Source: Thermoleophilaceae bacterium (lineage in GTDB: Bacteria > Actinomycetota > Thermoleophilia > Solirubrobacterales > Thermoleophilaceae). Taken from it: a stretch of DNA of 16,612 nt. Below are positions 7,237 through 14,035 of this stretch, piece by piece. The stretch spans positions 1 through 16,612 of the forward strand of contig JACCYP010000312.1 in NCBI GenBank assembly GCA_013696425.1. Reading direction: 5' to 3'. A program made the position numbers and the translations under genes. The notes below the pieces were generated by a model, which saw only the letters and a program-made list of their open reading frames with translations, was not told the origin of the DNA and made no database searches. How positions within the stretch are numbered: position 1 is the stretch's first letter; each line of letters starts with the position of its first letter.

Positions 7237-8717
7237 GCCCGGACACCCCGCTCGTACTCGTATCCAACCGCGGCCCTGCCACCTTCGAACGGGAGGAGGA
7301 CGGCTCGCTGTCGGTCACGCGCGGCGGCGGCGGCCTGGTGAGCGCACTCACGGGCCTGGTCGATCACCGCGACGCCCTGTGGGTGGCGAGCGCGATGAGC
7401 GAGGCCGACGTCGACGCCTCCAACGAGCACGGCGGGCGCTCGTTCGAGGTTGACATCGACGGCGTCTCCTACCGCGTGCGCCTGGTGGAGAGCGAGGAGC
7501 GCGCCTACGACGGCTTCTACAACGTGGTCGCGAACCCACTGCTGTGGTTCATCCAGCACTACCTCTGGGACCTCTCCAACGCGCCGGACATCCGGCGCGA
7601 GGAGGTCGAGGCCTACGAGGAGGGCTACTGCCCCGTGAACAAGGACCTTGCCGACGCCGTGCTCGAGGAGATCGGCTCTGAGGAGGCCGTCGTGATGCTC
7701 CACGACTACCACCTCTACACCGCACCCCGCGACATCCGCCGCGCGCGCCCCGAAGGCGTCTTCCTCCACCACTTCATCCACATCCCGTGGACCCAGCCCG
7801 ACGCGTGGCGGGTGCTCCCCCGCGACCTGCGCGAGGACCTCTACGAGGGCATCCTCAGCAACGACATCATCGGCTTCCACACGCGCGCCTACCGGCGCAA
7901 CTTCCTGCTCTGCTGCCGCGAGCTCTTCGACCTCGACGTGGACGAGGAGACGGGCGTCGTGCGGATCGACGACCGCGAGGTGTGGGTGCGCCACTACCCG
8001 CTGCCCATCTCGGCGTCCTCGTTCGAGCGCAGCGCCAACCGGCCGGGCGTGCGCGAGCACGAGGAGGCGCTGCTGAAGCGAAAGCGCGAGCACCTGATCC
8101 TGCGTGTGGACCGCGCGGACCTCTCGAAGAACGTGCTGCGCGGATTCACCGCCTTTGACATGTTCCTCGAGCAGCACCCGGAATTCCGGGAGAAGGTCAC
8201 CTTCGTGGCGCAGATGATGCCCTCGCGCCAGGACGTGCCCGAGTACGTCGAGTACCTCGAGAAGATCGAGGCGCTCGTCGCCGTCGTCAACCACCGCCAC
8301 GGCACGACCGACTGGATGCCGATCGACCTGCGCCTCGAGGAGAACCTCGAGCAGGCGATCGCCTACTACAAGCACTACGACCTGCTGATGGTGAACGCGA
8401 TGTTCGACGGGATGAACCTCGTCGCGAAGGAGGGGCCGCTCGTGAACGAGCACGACGGGGTGTCCCTGCTGAGCGAGAACACCGGCGCGCACGAGGAGCT
8501 CGGCGAGTTCGCGCTGTCGGTGAACCCCTTCGACGTCCAGGAGCAGGCCGACGCGATCTTCCGCGCGCTCACGATGAGCGCCGAGGAGCGCGCCTGGCGC
8601 GCCCGCGGGCTCGAGAAGATCGTGACCGCCCGCAACCCGGGCGACTGGGTCGACGACCAGCTCTCGGACATCGAGCGCAAGCGCTCGGGCGCCGAGGCCG
8701 CGAGCGTGGTTCAGTAG
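7233..8717 (+). CDS. otsA: Trehalose-6-phosphate synthase (GT20, OtsA family)
   Basis: This 494-residue GT20 enzyme transfers glucose from a sugar nucleotide to glucose-6-phosphate. Visible motifs are GGGGLVSAL (31-39, the nucleotide-sugar loop), LHDYHL (156-161), HIPWTQPDAWRVLP (183-196), VDRADLSKNVLRG (292-304, carrying the conserved Arg and Lys), DGMNLVAKE (392-400) and ENTGAHEELG...NPFD (about 415-434). All catalytic landmarks are present. The start is ATG 7233, overlapping the treT stop. The same frame is open upstream, but that part is only treT out of frame. No HAD-type OtsB phosphatase lies in the window, so product dephosphorylation must occur elsewhere or by another enzyme. A related GT20 specificity, such as glucosylglycerol-phosphate synthase, cannot be excluded by eye. 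Confidence 0.9.
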   Translation: MSPDTPLVLVSNRGPATFEREEDGSLSVTRGGGGLVSALTGLVDHRDALWVASAMSEADVDASNEHGGRSFEVDIDGVSYRVRLVESEERAYDGFYNVVANPLLWFIQHYLWDLSNAPDIRREEVEAYEEGYCPVNKDLADAVLEEIGSEEAVVMLHDYHLYTAPRDIRRARPEGVFLHHFIHIPWTQPDAWRVLPRDLREDLYEGILSNDIIGFHTRAYRRNFLLCCRELFDLDVDEETGVVRIDDREVWVRHYPLPISASSFERSANRPGVREHEEALLKRKREHLILRVDRADLSKNVLRGFTAFDMFLEQHPEFREKVTFVAQMMPSRQDVPEYVEYLEKIEALVAVVNHRHGTTDWMPIDLRLEENLEQAIAYYKHYDLLMVNAMFDGMNLVAKEGPLVNEHDGVSLLSENTGAHEELGEFALSVNPFDVQEQADAIFRALTMSAEERAWRARGLEKIVTARNPGDWVDDQLSDIERKRSGAEAASVVQ

Positions 8718-8741
8718 CGGGGGCCGGGCCCGGCCCCCGCT
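8716..8741 (+). terminator. 26-nt perfect palindrome, probable terminator of the trehalose operon
   Basis: The DNA from 8716 to 8741 is perfectly self-complementary (AGCGGGGGCC on the left, GGCCCCCGCT on the right). The stem is exceptionally GC-rich and overlaps the TAG stop of the GT20 gene. Only a short TT follows, so it is not a classical T-tract terminator. Such stems are common terminators in high-GC actinobacteria. Because it is symmetric it could also serve the convergent gene at 8782-9240. Confidence 0.7.
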
Positions 8742-8781
8742 TGCAGTTGAGCACCGTCTCGGTACGTAAGTGCAAACGGGC

Positions 8782-9240
8782 TCAGCCCGCGGGGATGAAT
8801 TCGTTGCTCGGGCGCTTCCTGGGTGACGGCGGCGCGTAGTAGCGCGGCGTGGGCGCCGGTGGGACGACGGCGGGCGGGGCGGGCGCGTTGCGCGGCCGAG
8901 GGACCACGGGAGCGGCTCGAGGCCTGCCCTTTGTCGCCCGCTTTTTCGGACGAACCACCCGCTGCCGGGCCTTCTTCCGCCCCGGACGGCGCTTGCGAGA
9001 CGGCGGCTTCGCCTTGGGCTTCCGGCGAGCACCGGGCCGAACCCTCGGCTTCGGCGCGATCCCGAACTCCGGCTCCTCCGCCGCCTCACCCGCGAGACCG
9101 GGTAGCCCCGTGGCCGGGGGCGCCGCGGGGTCACCGGCGCCGCATGCCCGCGGGCCGACCGCGATCAGCACGCCGGCGGCGAGCAGCGCCGCGACGCGCG
9201 CGAGGTTTCCCCAGCGGACCCTTCCGAGCAGTTCAGGCAT
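8782..9240 (-). CDS. Small basic, Pro-rich membrane-anchored protein of unknown function
   Basis: I do not recognise this 152-residue protein. It has a short cytoplasmic N-terminus and one hydrophobic segment (about residues 13-29), which could be a signal anchor or signal peptide. A long low-complexity tail follows, dominated by Arg, Lys and Pro (for example RKPKAKPPSRKRRPGRKK), then Ala/Pro stretches and a C-terminus ending NEFIPAG. No enzyme motif is visible. A strongly basic extracytoplasmic tail could bind anionic cell-wall polymers or nucleic acid; this is inference. The ATG at 9240 has no clear ribosome binding site. It is divergent from rpsF (65-nt shared gap) and convergent with the GT20 gene. 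Its biased composition makes a chance open frame possible, but the N-terminal anchor argues for a real gene. Confidence 0.6.
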   Translation of the reverse strand: MPELLGRVRWGNLARVAALLAAGVLIAVGPRACGAGDPAAPPATGLPGLAGEAAEEPEFGIAPKPRVRPGARRKPKAKPPSRKRRPGRKKARQRVVRPKKRATKGRPRAAPVVPRPRNAPAPPAVVPPAPTPRYYAPPSPRKRPSNEFIPAG

Positions 9241-9287
9241 GCCCGTCTAAGGCCCTGGGGAGCGGATTCTGCCCCCCGGAGCGCTGC

Positions 9288-9293
9288 TATCGT
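9288..9293 (+). promoter_or_regulatory. Possible -10 element for rpsF
   Basis: TATCGT fits TANNNT. Transcription would start near 9300, only about 6 nt before the rpsF ATG, giving a nearly leaderless message. This fits the lack of a Shine-Dalgarno there. No -35 is evident. Confidence 0.3.
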
Positions 9294-9305
9294 CCGCCGC
9301 CGCTG

Positions 9306-9737
9306 ATGGCTCAGGTATACGACCTCATCGTGATGCTCGATCCGAACGCGCCGGAAGGCCGTTCCGAGACGATCCTCCAGGACACCCGCACCCGGATCGA
9401 GTCCACCGGCTCCATCGTCGGCGACTTCGACTGGGGTACCCGCCGGATGACCTTCGAGATCGACCACCGGCCCGAGGCCACCTACCACCTGTTCCAGTTC
9501 GAGGGCGACGCCGCTCTGCTCGACAGCCTGGGCCACAACCTGAAGATCACCGACGACGTGCTGCGTCACCGGATCATCAAGGTGAAGCCCGGCACCGCCG
9601 CTCCCCCGGAGCAGCGCCGCGAGGCACCCGCCGCTCGCGACGAGGACTCCGAGGGCACCGACCGCGTGGCCGCCCGTGCCGCCGCGGACGCCCCCTCGGC
9701 CGACGAAGAGCCGTCGCCGCCGTCGCCCGCCGAGTAA
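9306..9737 (+). CDS. rpsF: 30S ribosomal protein bS6
   Basis: The 143-residue protein has the bS6 fold in residues 1-96: YDLIVMLDPNA at the start, the GxIVGxFDWGTRRMTFEI strand, YHLFQFEGD, and ITDDVLRHRIIKV at the end of the core. bS6 pairs with bS18 (rpsR, downstream) on the platform of the 30S subunit. Residues 97-143 are an extra tail rich in Ala, Pro, Glu and Asp; such acidic tails are common in actinobacterial bS6 and are probably disordered. ATG 9306 gives the exact conserved N-terminus. It heads the widely conserved rpsF-ssb-rpsR-rplI-dnaB order. A 117-nt gap with its own promoter-like sequence separates it from ssb. Confidence 0.95.
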   Translation: MAQVYDLIVMLDPNAPEGRSETILQDTRTRIESTGSIVGDFDWGTRRMTFEIDHRPEATYHLFQFEGDAALLDSLGHNLKITDDVLRHRIIKVKPGTAAPPEQRREAPAARDEDSEGTDRVAARAAADAPSADEEPSPPSPAE

Positions 9738-9810
9738 CGGCAGCGCGAACACTCTGCACCTTCCGCGTAAAGACGTGGGCGATCCCGCCCGCTCCGGCCT
9801 GCCCCGTCGC

Positions 9811-9816
9811 TAGTCT
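9811..9816 (+). promoter_or_regulatory. Possible -10 element for ssb
   Basis: TAGTCT matches TANNNT and would start transcription near 9823, leaving a 32-nt leader. That leader contains a good Shine-Dalgarno, AGGAG at 9841-9845, 9 nt before the ssb ATG. The -35 is not recognisable. The TTTTT run at 9830-9834 is not preceded by a strong stem. Confidence 0.35.
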
Positions 9817-9854
9817 CGATTCCAGTCAATTTTTCGAGACAGGAGCCTGCTGAA

Positions 9855-10349
9855 ATGGCCGGAACAAATCTGAATCGCGTAGTGATCACGGGGAACCTCA
9901 CCAAGGATCCCGAGCTCACGAGCACTGGTGGCGGACTCGCTGTCTGCAGCCTGCGCATCGCCGTCAACACCCGCCGCAAAGATGGCCAGTCGGGCGAGTG
10001 GATCGAGCAGCCGAACTACTTCGACGTAACGATCTTCGGCGGCCAGGGCGAGAACTGCGCCAAGTACCTCTCCAAGGGCCGCCCCGTCGCGGTCGACGGG
10101 CGCCTTCGCTGGCGTGAGTGGGAGGCTAAGGACGGCTCTGGCAAGAGGCAGGCCGTGGACATTCTCGCGGACAACGTGCAGTTCCTGGGCGGGCGCGACG
10201 ACGCCGGCGGTGGCAACGGAAGCAGCGGCGGCGGCCAGCGGTTCACGCCGCAGCAGACCGACGTCCCCGCTGACACCGGCGACTTCCAGCCCGCGGCCGC
10301 CCCGGCATCCACGGGTGGCGGCGGCTCCGACGACGACATCCCCTTCTAG
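9855..10349 (+). CDS. ssb: Single-stranded DNA-binding protein SSB
   Basis: The 164-residue protein has an N-terminal OB fold (about 5-110) with the typical opening NRVVITGNLTKDPEL, the central NYFDVTIFGGQGENCAKYL and strand VDGRLRWREWEAKDG. A Gly/Pro/Gln-rich flexible linker follows, then the conserved acidic tip DDDIPF that recruits partner proteins such as polymerase subunits, PriA and RecO. It coats single-stranded DNA in replication and repair. The strong AGGAG 9 nt upstream fixes the ATG at 9855; this is the clearest Shine-Dalgarno in the cluster. The 151-nt gap after it holds a possible promoter and a hairpin in front of rpsR. Confidence 0.97.
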   Translation: MAGTNLNRVVITGNLTKDPELTSTGGGLAVCSLRIAVNTRRKDGQSGEWIEQPNYFDVTIFGGQGENCAKYLSKGRPVAVDGRLRWREWEAKDGSGKRQAVDILADNVQFLGGRDDAGGGNGSSGGGQRFTPQQTDVPADTGDFQPAAAPASTGGGGSDDDIPF

Positions 10350-10455
10350 GGACATGGTCTCCGATGCTGGTCCCCGGCGGAGCCGGTAGCAGTGCAACAC
10401 CTTCCAGCCTCGCCCTTCCGGGGGAGTCGACCGTGGCCGGGACGCAGTACCCCGC

Positions 10456-10461
10456 TATCCT
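10456..10461 (+). promoter_or_regulatory. Possible -10 element for rpsR
   Basis: TATCCT fits TANNNT. Transcription would begin near 10468, a few bases before the hairpin at 10471-10486, giving a 33-nt leader. No convincing -35 is seen. Confidence 0.3.
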
Positions 10462-10470
10462 CCCGGGCCG

Positions 10471-10486
10471 CCGTGGACATCCACGG
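10471..10486 (+). promoter_or_regulatory. Hairpin in the rpsR leader
   Basis: CCGTGG (10471-10476) and CCACGG (10481-10486) form a perfect 6-bp stem closed by ACAT, 14 nt ahead of the rpsR ATG. A CCG triplet lies directly 5' of the stem. The known bS6:bS18-binding leader also uses a CCG next to a hairpin, so autoregulation is conceivable. The match is short and unproven. Confidence 0.4.
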
Positions 10487-10500
10487 TGATCTGAGAACCC

Positions 10501-10776
10501 ATGGCGAAGCAGCGCAACGACAACAAGCGTAAGCCCCGCGAGGGCGGCAAGAAGGGGCTTACCGGAGGCCGCAGGAAGTCCTGCCCGTTCTGCAGGGACA
10601 AGATCGACGTGATCGATTACAAGGACTCCGGTGCCCTTCGCAGGGCGATGAGCGAGAAGGGCAAGATCCGCTCCTCGCGGATCACCGGCGCCTGTCGTCG
10701 CCACCAGAGCCAGATGGCGACCGCCGTCAAGCGTGCCCGGGAGCTCGGACTGCTCCCGTACGTGTCCGACAGATGA
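10501..10776 (+). CDS. rpsR: 30S ribosomal protein bS18, zinc-ligand (C+) form
   Basis: The 91-residue protein matches bS18 throughout its C-terminal two thirds: the DYKDSGALRRAMSEKGKI segment, RITGACRRHQ, and KRARELGLLPYV at the end. It carries C28 and C31 in CPFC, plus C65 and H68 in ACRRHQ, the residues expected of the zinc-binding form. A zinc-independent paralogue is therefore likely elsewhere in the genome if the organism follows the usual actinobacterial pattern. The N-terminal 25 residues are basic and Gly-rich. bS18 binds bS6 and the central domain of 16S rRNA. A leader hairpin precedes it, and the palindromic repeat at 10801-10866 follows it. Confidence 0.97.
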   Translation: MAKQRNDNKRKPREGGKKGLTGGRRKSCPFCRDKIDVIDYKDSGALRRAMSEKGKIRSSRITGACRRHQSQMATAVKRARELGLLPYVSDR

Positions 10777-10800
10777 CGATGGGTCAGAACCCGAAAACCA

Positions 10801-10866
10801 AGCCTGCCAAGAAGGCAGGCCTGAAGCGGTGCAACGCACCGCAAGGGCCGACGACGCAGGCAGGCG
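10801..10866. repeat. Palindromic repeat, copy 2, in the rpsR-rplI gap
   Basis: Three structures lie in a row. GCCTGCC (10802-10808) pairs with GGCAGGC (10814-10820) across the loop AAGAA. GCGGTGC (10826-10832) pairs with GCACCGC (10836-10842) across AAC. The right end GACGCAGGCAGGCG (10853-10866) is identical over 14 nt to 1256-1269. CCTGCCAAG at the left end (10804-10811 onward) also matches the left end of copy 1. The two copies share termini but have unrelated palindromic middles. The element sits 24 nt after the rpsR stop and 18 nt before the rplI start, so it will be transcribed as mRNA structure. Confidence 0.7.
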
Positions 10867-10884
10867 AAGGTTTGCAGGGTTCTG

Positions 10885-11334
10885 ATGGCTGAGGCGATCC
10901 TGCTGCAGGAAGTCGAGACGCTCGGGGAGCGTGGTGACGTCGTTGACGTATCGCCCGGTTACCTGCGCAACTTCCTGGTCCCGCGCAAGCTGGCCCAGCC
11001 CGCCACCAAGGCGTCCATCGCCGAGGCCCAGCGTCGCATGGAGGCGCAGGAGAGGGCTCTTGCGGAGGCTTCCGAGAAGGCCACCGAGAACGCTGCGCTG
11101 CTGTCGAAGACCGTGCTCACGATCGCAAAGCCGGCCGGCGAGGACGGCAGGCTGTTCGGATCGGTCACCGCGCAGGACATCGCCGACGCCGTCAAGTCCG
11201 CTCGCGGGCTGAAGCTCGACAAGCGCAAGGTGGCGCTCGACGACGCGATCAAGACCACGGGCACGCACATGGTCACCGTCGAAGTTCACGACGGTGTAGA
11301 GGCGACGATCAAGACGATCGTCACCTCCGAGTAG
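10885..11334 (+). CDS. rplI: 50S ribosomal protein bL9
   Basis: At 149 residues this has the exact family length. The N-terminal domain carries the bL9 signature: LLQEVETLGERGDVVDVSPGYLRNFLVPRKLA. The long connecting helix (about 41-75) is rich in Ala, Glu and Arg, and the C-terminal domain shows GRLFGSVTAQDIADAV and GTHMVTVEVHDGV. It binds domain V of 23S rRNA near the L1 stalk. ATG 10885 gives the correct N-terminus; AGGG a few bases upstream is a weak ribosome binding site. The structured repeat immediately ahead may affect translation or mRNA stability. dnaB starts 22 nt after its stop, with no intervening promoter visible. Confidence 0.97.
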   Translation: MAEAILLQEVETLGERGDVVDVSPGYLRNFLVPRKLAQPATKASIAEAQRRMEAQERALAEASEKATENAALLSKTVLTIAKPAGEDGRLFGSVTAQDIADAVKSARGLKLDKRKVALDDAIKTTGTHMVTVEVHDGVEATIKTIVTSE

Positions 11335-11356
11335 CCCCAGCGTCCCGGGCGACATC

Positions 11357-14032
11357 ATGGCTATAACGGTCCCGCCCGAGATGGCGGGCGGTGGAGACCA
11401 CTCACCGCCCCAGAACGTCGACGCCGAGGTGGCCGTCCTCGGCTCCGTCCTGTTCGCGCCCAACGTGCTTGCCACCCTCGACATCGAGGTCAAGCTCAAG
11501 CCCGAGGACTTCTACTCCGGTCGCAACCGGATCGTGTACGCCGCCATGCGGCGGCTCCAGGACAAGGCCGACCCCTCCCCCGTCGACTCCGTCACGCTGC
11601 TTGCCGAGCTCGAGCGGGCCAGCGAGCTCGAGCAGGCGGGGGGCGAGGCCTACGTCCGCTCGCTCGGGTCGGCGGTGCCGGCCGCGGGTCATTTCAAGCA
11701 TTACGCCCAGATCGTCAAGGACCTCGCTCAGCGGCGGCGGCTGATGGTGGCCGCCCAGGAGATCCAAGAGCAGGTCTTCTCCTTCCAGGGCGGCACGCCC
11801 GACCTCCTCGAGCAGTCGGAGTCGAAGCTCTTCAAGATCGGCCACGACGACGCTACCGGCGCCCTGCGCTCGATCGCCGACGTCCTCCACGTCGAGATCG
11901 ACAAGCTCGAGCAGGTCTCACGCGAGGGCGTCTCGATGACCGGTACGCCCTCCGGCTACAAGGATCTTGACGAGCTCACGGGCGGCTTCCAGCCCGGCAA
12001 CCTGATCGTGCTGGCTGCGAGACCATCCATGGGAAAGTGCCTCCCAGGATCGGCGCTCGTTCTCGACCCGACCACCGGTCGCAGGCGGCGGATGGACGAG
12101 ATCGTCGCGGCGATCGAGCGCGGCGAGGACGTGTGGGTGTCTGCCTTGGGACCGGACCTCAAGCTGCGCACCCAGCGCGCCAGCGCATCGTTCCGAAACG
12201 GCGTTAGGCCTCTGCTGCGGCTGCGCACGAAGCTGGGACGGCAGGTTGAGGCGACCGGCAACCACCCGGTCCTCACGATGCATGGCTGGACCCCGATCGA
12301 CGAGCTCGAACCGGGCGATCGCGTGGCCGTCCCGCGCAAGCTTCCCTCACCACTGTCCTCAGAGCTGATGGCCGACCACGATTTGGTGCTTCTCGCCGCC
12401 CTCATCGCTGACGGCAACCTCACGCAGAACAGTCCGCGCTTCTGCTTCGGAGAGGACTCACCCGTGCTCCCGGAGGTGGAACGGGCCGCCGCCGCGCTGG
12501 GCTGCCGGCTTCAGTGCTCGGCAGGATCGAACGGCACCGCCTGCATCAGTGCAGGCCGCGGTGGACCCCCAAATCCCGTGCGCCTTCTCATGCAAGAACA
12601 CGGGCAGTGGGGCAAGGGCTCAGCCGCGAAGTTCGTTCCGGATGCCATCTTCGAGCTCCCACCCGAGCAGATCGCGCGCTTTCTTTCTGTGCTCTATGGG
12701 TGCGATGGCCATGTGTACGCCAGCGACAGGCTGCGCCAGATCGGCTACACGACCATCAGCGAGCGACTCGCCCACGGCGTCCAGCACCTGCTGCTGCGGC
12801 TCGGGGTTGTCTCGAAGATCCGCAAGCTGAAGCGGGACGTCTACGAAGGAACTACGACCGTCGCCCGCGAGGTGTTGATCACCGGCCAGCGCGATCTCGA
12901 GGTCTTCTGCGAGACCGTCAGGGTCTGTGGCAAGGAGGATCGCCTCGAGCGGGTTCTCGATGGGCTTGGTCTCGTCGGTCAACGGACCAACGTGGACACG
13001 ATCCCGGCCGCCGTGTGGGACCGCGTCGAAGTTGCGAAGGGCGACCTTTCCTGGCGCCAGATGGCCGTGGCCACGGGCCGGCCGGTAAGCCACAACTGGC
13101 ACGTCGGTCGGCGCGGCCTCTCGCGCTCGCTTCTCGGCGAGATCGCCGACTGGAGCAACGACCCGGAGCTGGAGGCGCTCGCCCGATCCGACGTATGGTG
13201 GGACGAGGTCATCTCGATCGAGCCCGCCGGCGAGGCTGAGACCTACGACATCGAGGTGCCCGAGGACCACAACTTCGTAGCTGACGACTTCTGCGTTCAC
13301 AACAGCGCCCTTGTAACCAACATGGCCGAGAACGCCTCGGTCGACTACGACAAGCCGGTCGCGCTGTTCTCGCTCGAGATGTCCGAGACGGAGCTCGCGC
13401 AGCGCTTCGTCGCCTCGCAGGCGAAGCTGAACGGCGACGACCTGCGCAAGGGCAAGATCTCGGCCGACCGGTGGCCGAAGGTGCTGAAGGCCACGGAGAA
13501 CCTCGCCGGCGCGCCGCTCTACGTTGACGACTCCTCCGACATCGGCATCCACGAGCTGCGCGCAAAGGCGCGCCGGCTGCACACCCAGCACGGCGGGCTG
13601 GGCCTCGTGATCGTCGACTACCTCCAGCTGATGCGTCCGGAGGACTCGAGCCAGAGCCGGGTCGAGCAGATCGGCCAGATCTCGCGCGGGCTGAAGATCC
13701 TCGCGCGCGAGCTGAAGATCCCGGTGATCGCTGTCTCCCAGCTATCGCGTGCCGTCGAGTCGCGGCCCGACAAGCGCCCGCTGCTCTCGGACCTGCGTGA
13801 GTCGGGTCAGATCGAGCAGGACGCCGACCTCGTGATGTTCATCTATCGCGACGAGTACTACAACCCGAAGGAGACCGAGCGCCCGGGCGAGGCGGACCTG
13901 ATCATCTCCAAGCACCGCAACGGTCCCGTCGGGGAGATCACGCTCGCATTCGTGTCGCGCCACCCGAAGTTCGCCAACCTCTACCGCGACCGCGCGGTCG
14001 ACCAACCCGCCGCAGCCGGCGGCGACTTCTAG
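11357..14032 (+). CDS. dnaB: Replicative DNA helicase DnaB, intein-containing precursor
   Basis: The 891-residue precursor consists of a 227-residue N-extein, a 422-residue intein (228-649) and a 242-residue C-extein. Splicing would give a 469-residue DnaB of normal size. The N-terminal domain (PQNVDAEVAVLGSVL onward) is the DnaG-interacting collar. The RecA-like domain begins around TPSGYKDLDELTGGF. Walker A is rebuilt only after splicing: ARPSMGK (221-227) joins S650. Walker B is LVIVDYLQ (D754), catalytic Glu is E674 in SLEMS, the arginine finger region is KHRNGP (852-857), and the SGQIEQDAD loop is intact. The precursor should be inactive because its P-loop is split. The ATG at 11357 lacks a clear Shine-Dalgarno; ATG 11381 is a possible alternative. 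A DnaI/DnaC-like gene starts 4 nt downstream. Confidence 0.96.
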   Translation: MAITVPPEMAGGGDHSPPQNVDAEVAVLGSVLFAPNVLATLDIEVKLKPEDFYSGRNRIVYAAMRRLQDKADPSPVDSVTLLAELERASELEQAGGEAYVRSLGSAVPAAGHFKHYAQIVKDLAQRRRLMVAAQEIQEQVFSFQGGTPDLLEQSESKLFKIGHDDATGALRSIADVLHVEIDKLEQVSREGVSMTGTPSGYKDLDELTGGFQPGNLIVLAARPSMGKCLPGSALVLDPTTGRRRRMDEIVAAIERGEDVWVSALGPDLKLRTQRASASFRNGVRPLLRLRTKLGRQVEATGNHPVLTMHGWTPIDELEPGDRVAVPRKLPSPLSSELMADHDLVLLAALIADGNLTQNSPRFCFGEDSPVLPEVERAAAALGCRLQCSAGSNGTACISAGRGGPPNPVRLLMQEHGQWGKGSAAKFVPDAIFELPPEQIARFLSVLYGCDGHVYASDRLRQIGYTTISERLAHGVQHLLLRLGVVSKIRKLKRDVYEGTTTVAREVLITGQRDLEVFCETVRVCGKEDRLERVLDGLGLVGQRTNVDTIPAAVWDRVEVAKGDLSWRQMAVATGRPVSHNWHVGRRGLSRSLLGEIADWSNDPELEALARSDVWWDEVISIEPAGEAETYDIEVPEDHNFVADDFCVHNSALVTNMAENASVDYDKPVALFSLEMSETELAQRFVASQAKLNGDDLRKGKISADRWPKVLKATENLAGAPLYVDDSSDIGIHELRAKARRLHTQHGGLGLVIVDYLQLMRPEDSSQSRVEQIGQISRGLKILARELKIPVIAVSQLSRAVESRPDKRPLLSDLRESGQIEQDADLVMFIYRDEYYNPKETERPGEADLIISKHRNGPVGEITLAFVSRHPKFANLYRDRAVDQPAAAGGDF
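12038..13303 (+). mobile_element. DnaB P-loop intein with LAGLIDADG homing endonuclease domain
   Basis: The insertion lies exactly between Lys and Ser of the Walker A motif. Splicing residues are present: Cys1 (C228), a block-B TxxH (T300, H303 in ATGNHPVLT), block F (ETYDIEVPEDHNFVADDFC) and terminal His-Asn (H648, N649), with Ser at +1. Between the splicing blocks are two dodecapeptide motifs, LVLLAALIADGNL (D352) and LSVLYGCDGHVY (D450). Both catalytic acids are kept, so the homing endonuclease may be active. The segment is in frame with no stops. By eye its codon choice is less GC-biased than its flanks, as expected of a horizontally acquired element. The same position holds an intein in Mycobacterium smegmatis DnaB (DnaBi1). 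Confidence 0.95.
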
Positions 14033-14035
14033 CCC

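Noticed and set aside
7053..9134. A 693-codon minus-strand open frame opposite treT, otsA and the 8.7-9.1 kb region
   Set aside because: It runs across several genes with firm motif evidence and overlaps the small minus-strand gene in another frame. Its composition is that of antisense shadow.
9772..9795. GGGCG/CGCCC stem after rpsF considered as a terminator
   Set aside because: The stem is only 5 bp with no T-run, and such short GC pairings are expected by chance at this base composition.
9738..9854. The rpsF-ssb gap searched for an SOS (LexA) box
   Set aside because: No palindrome of the GAAC-N4-GTTC type is present. TTTTTCGAGAC is not a match.
12514..13239. A 241-codon plus-strand frame within the intein, considered as a separate endonuclease gene
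   Set aside because: It is out of frame with dnaB, lacks recognisable motifs and is Arg-rich. The endonuclease motifs lie in the dnaB frame itself.
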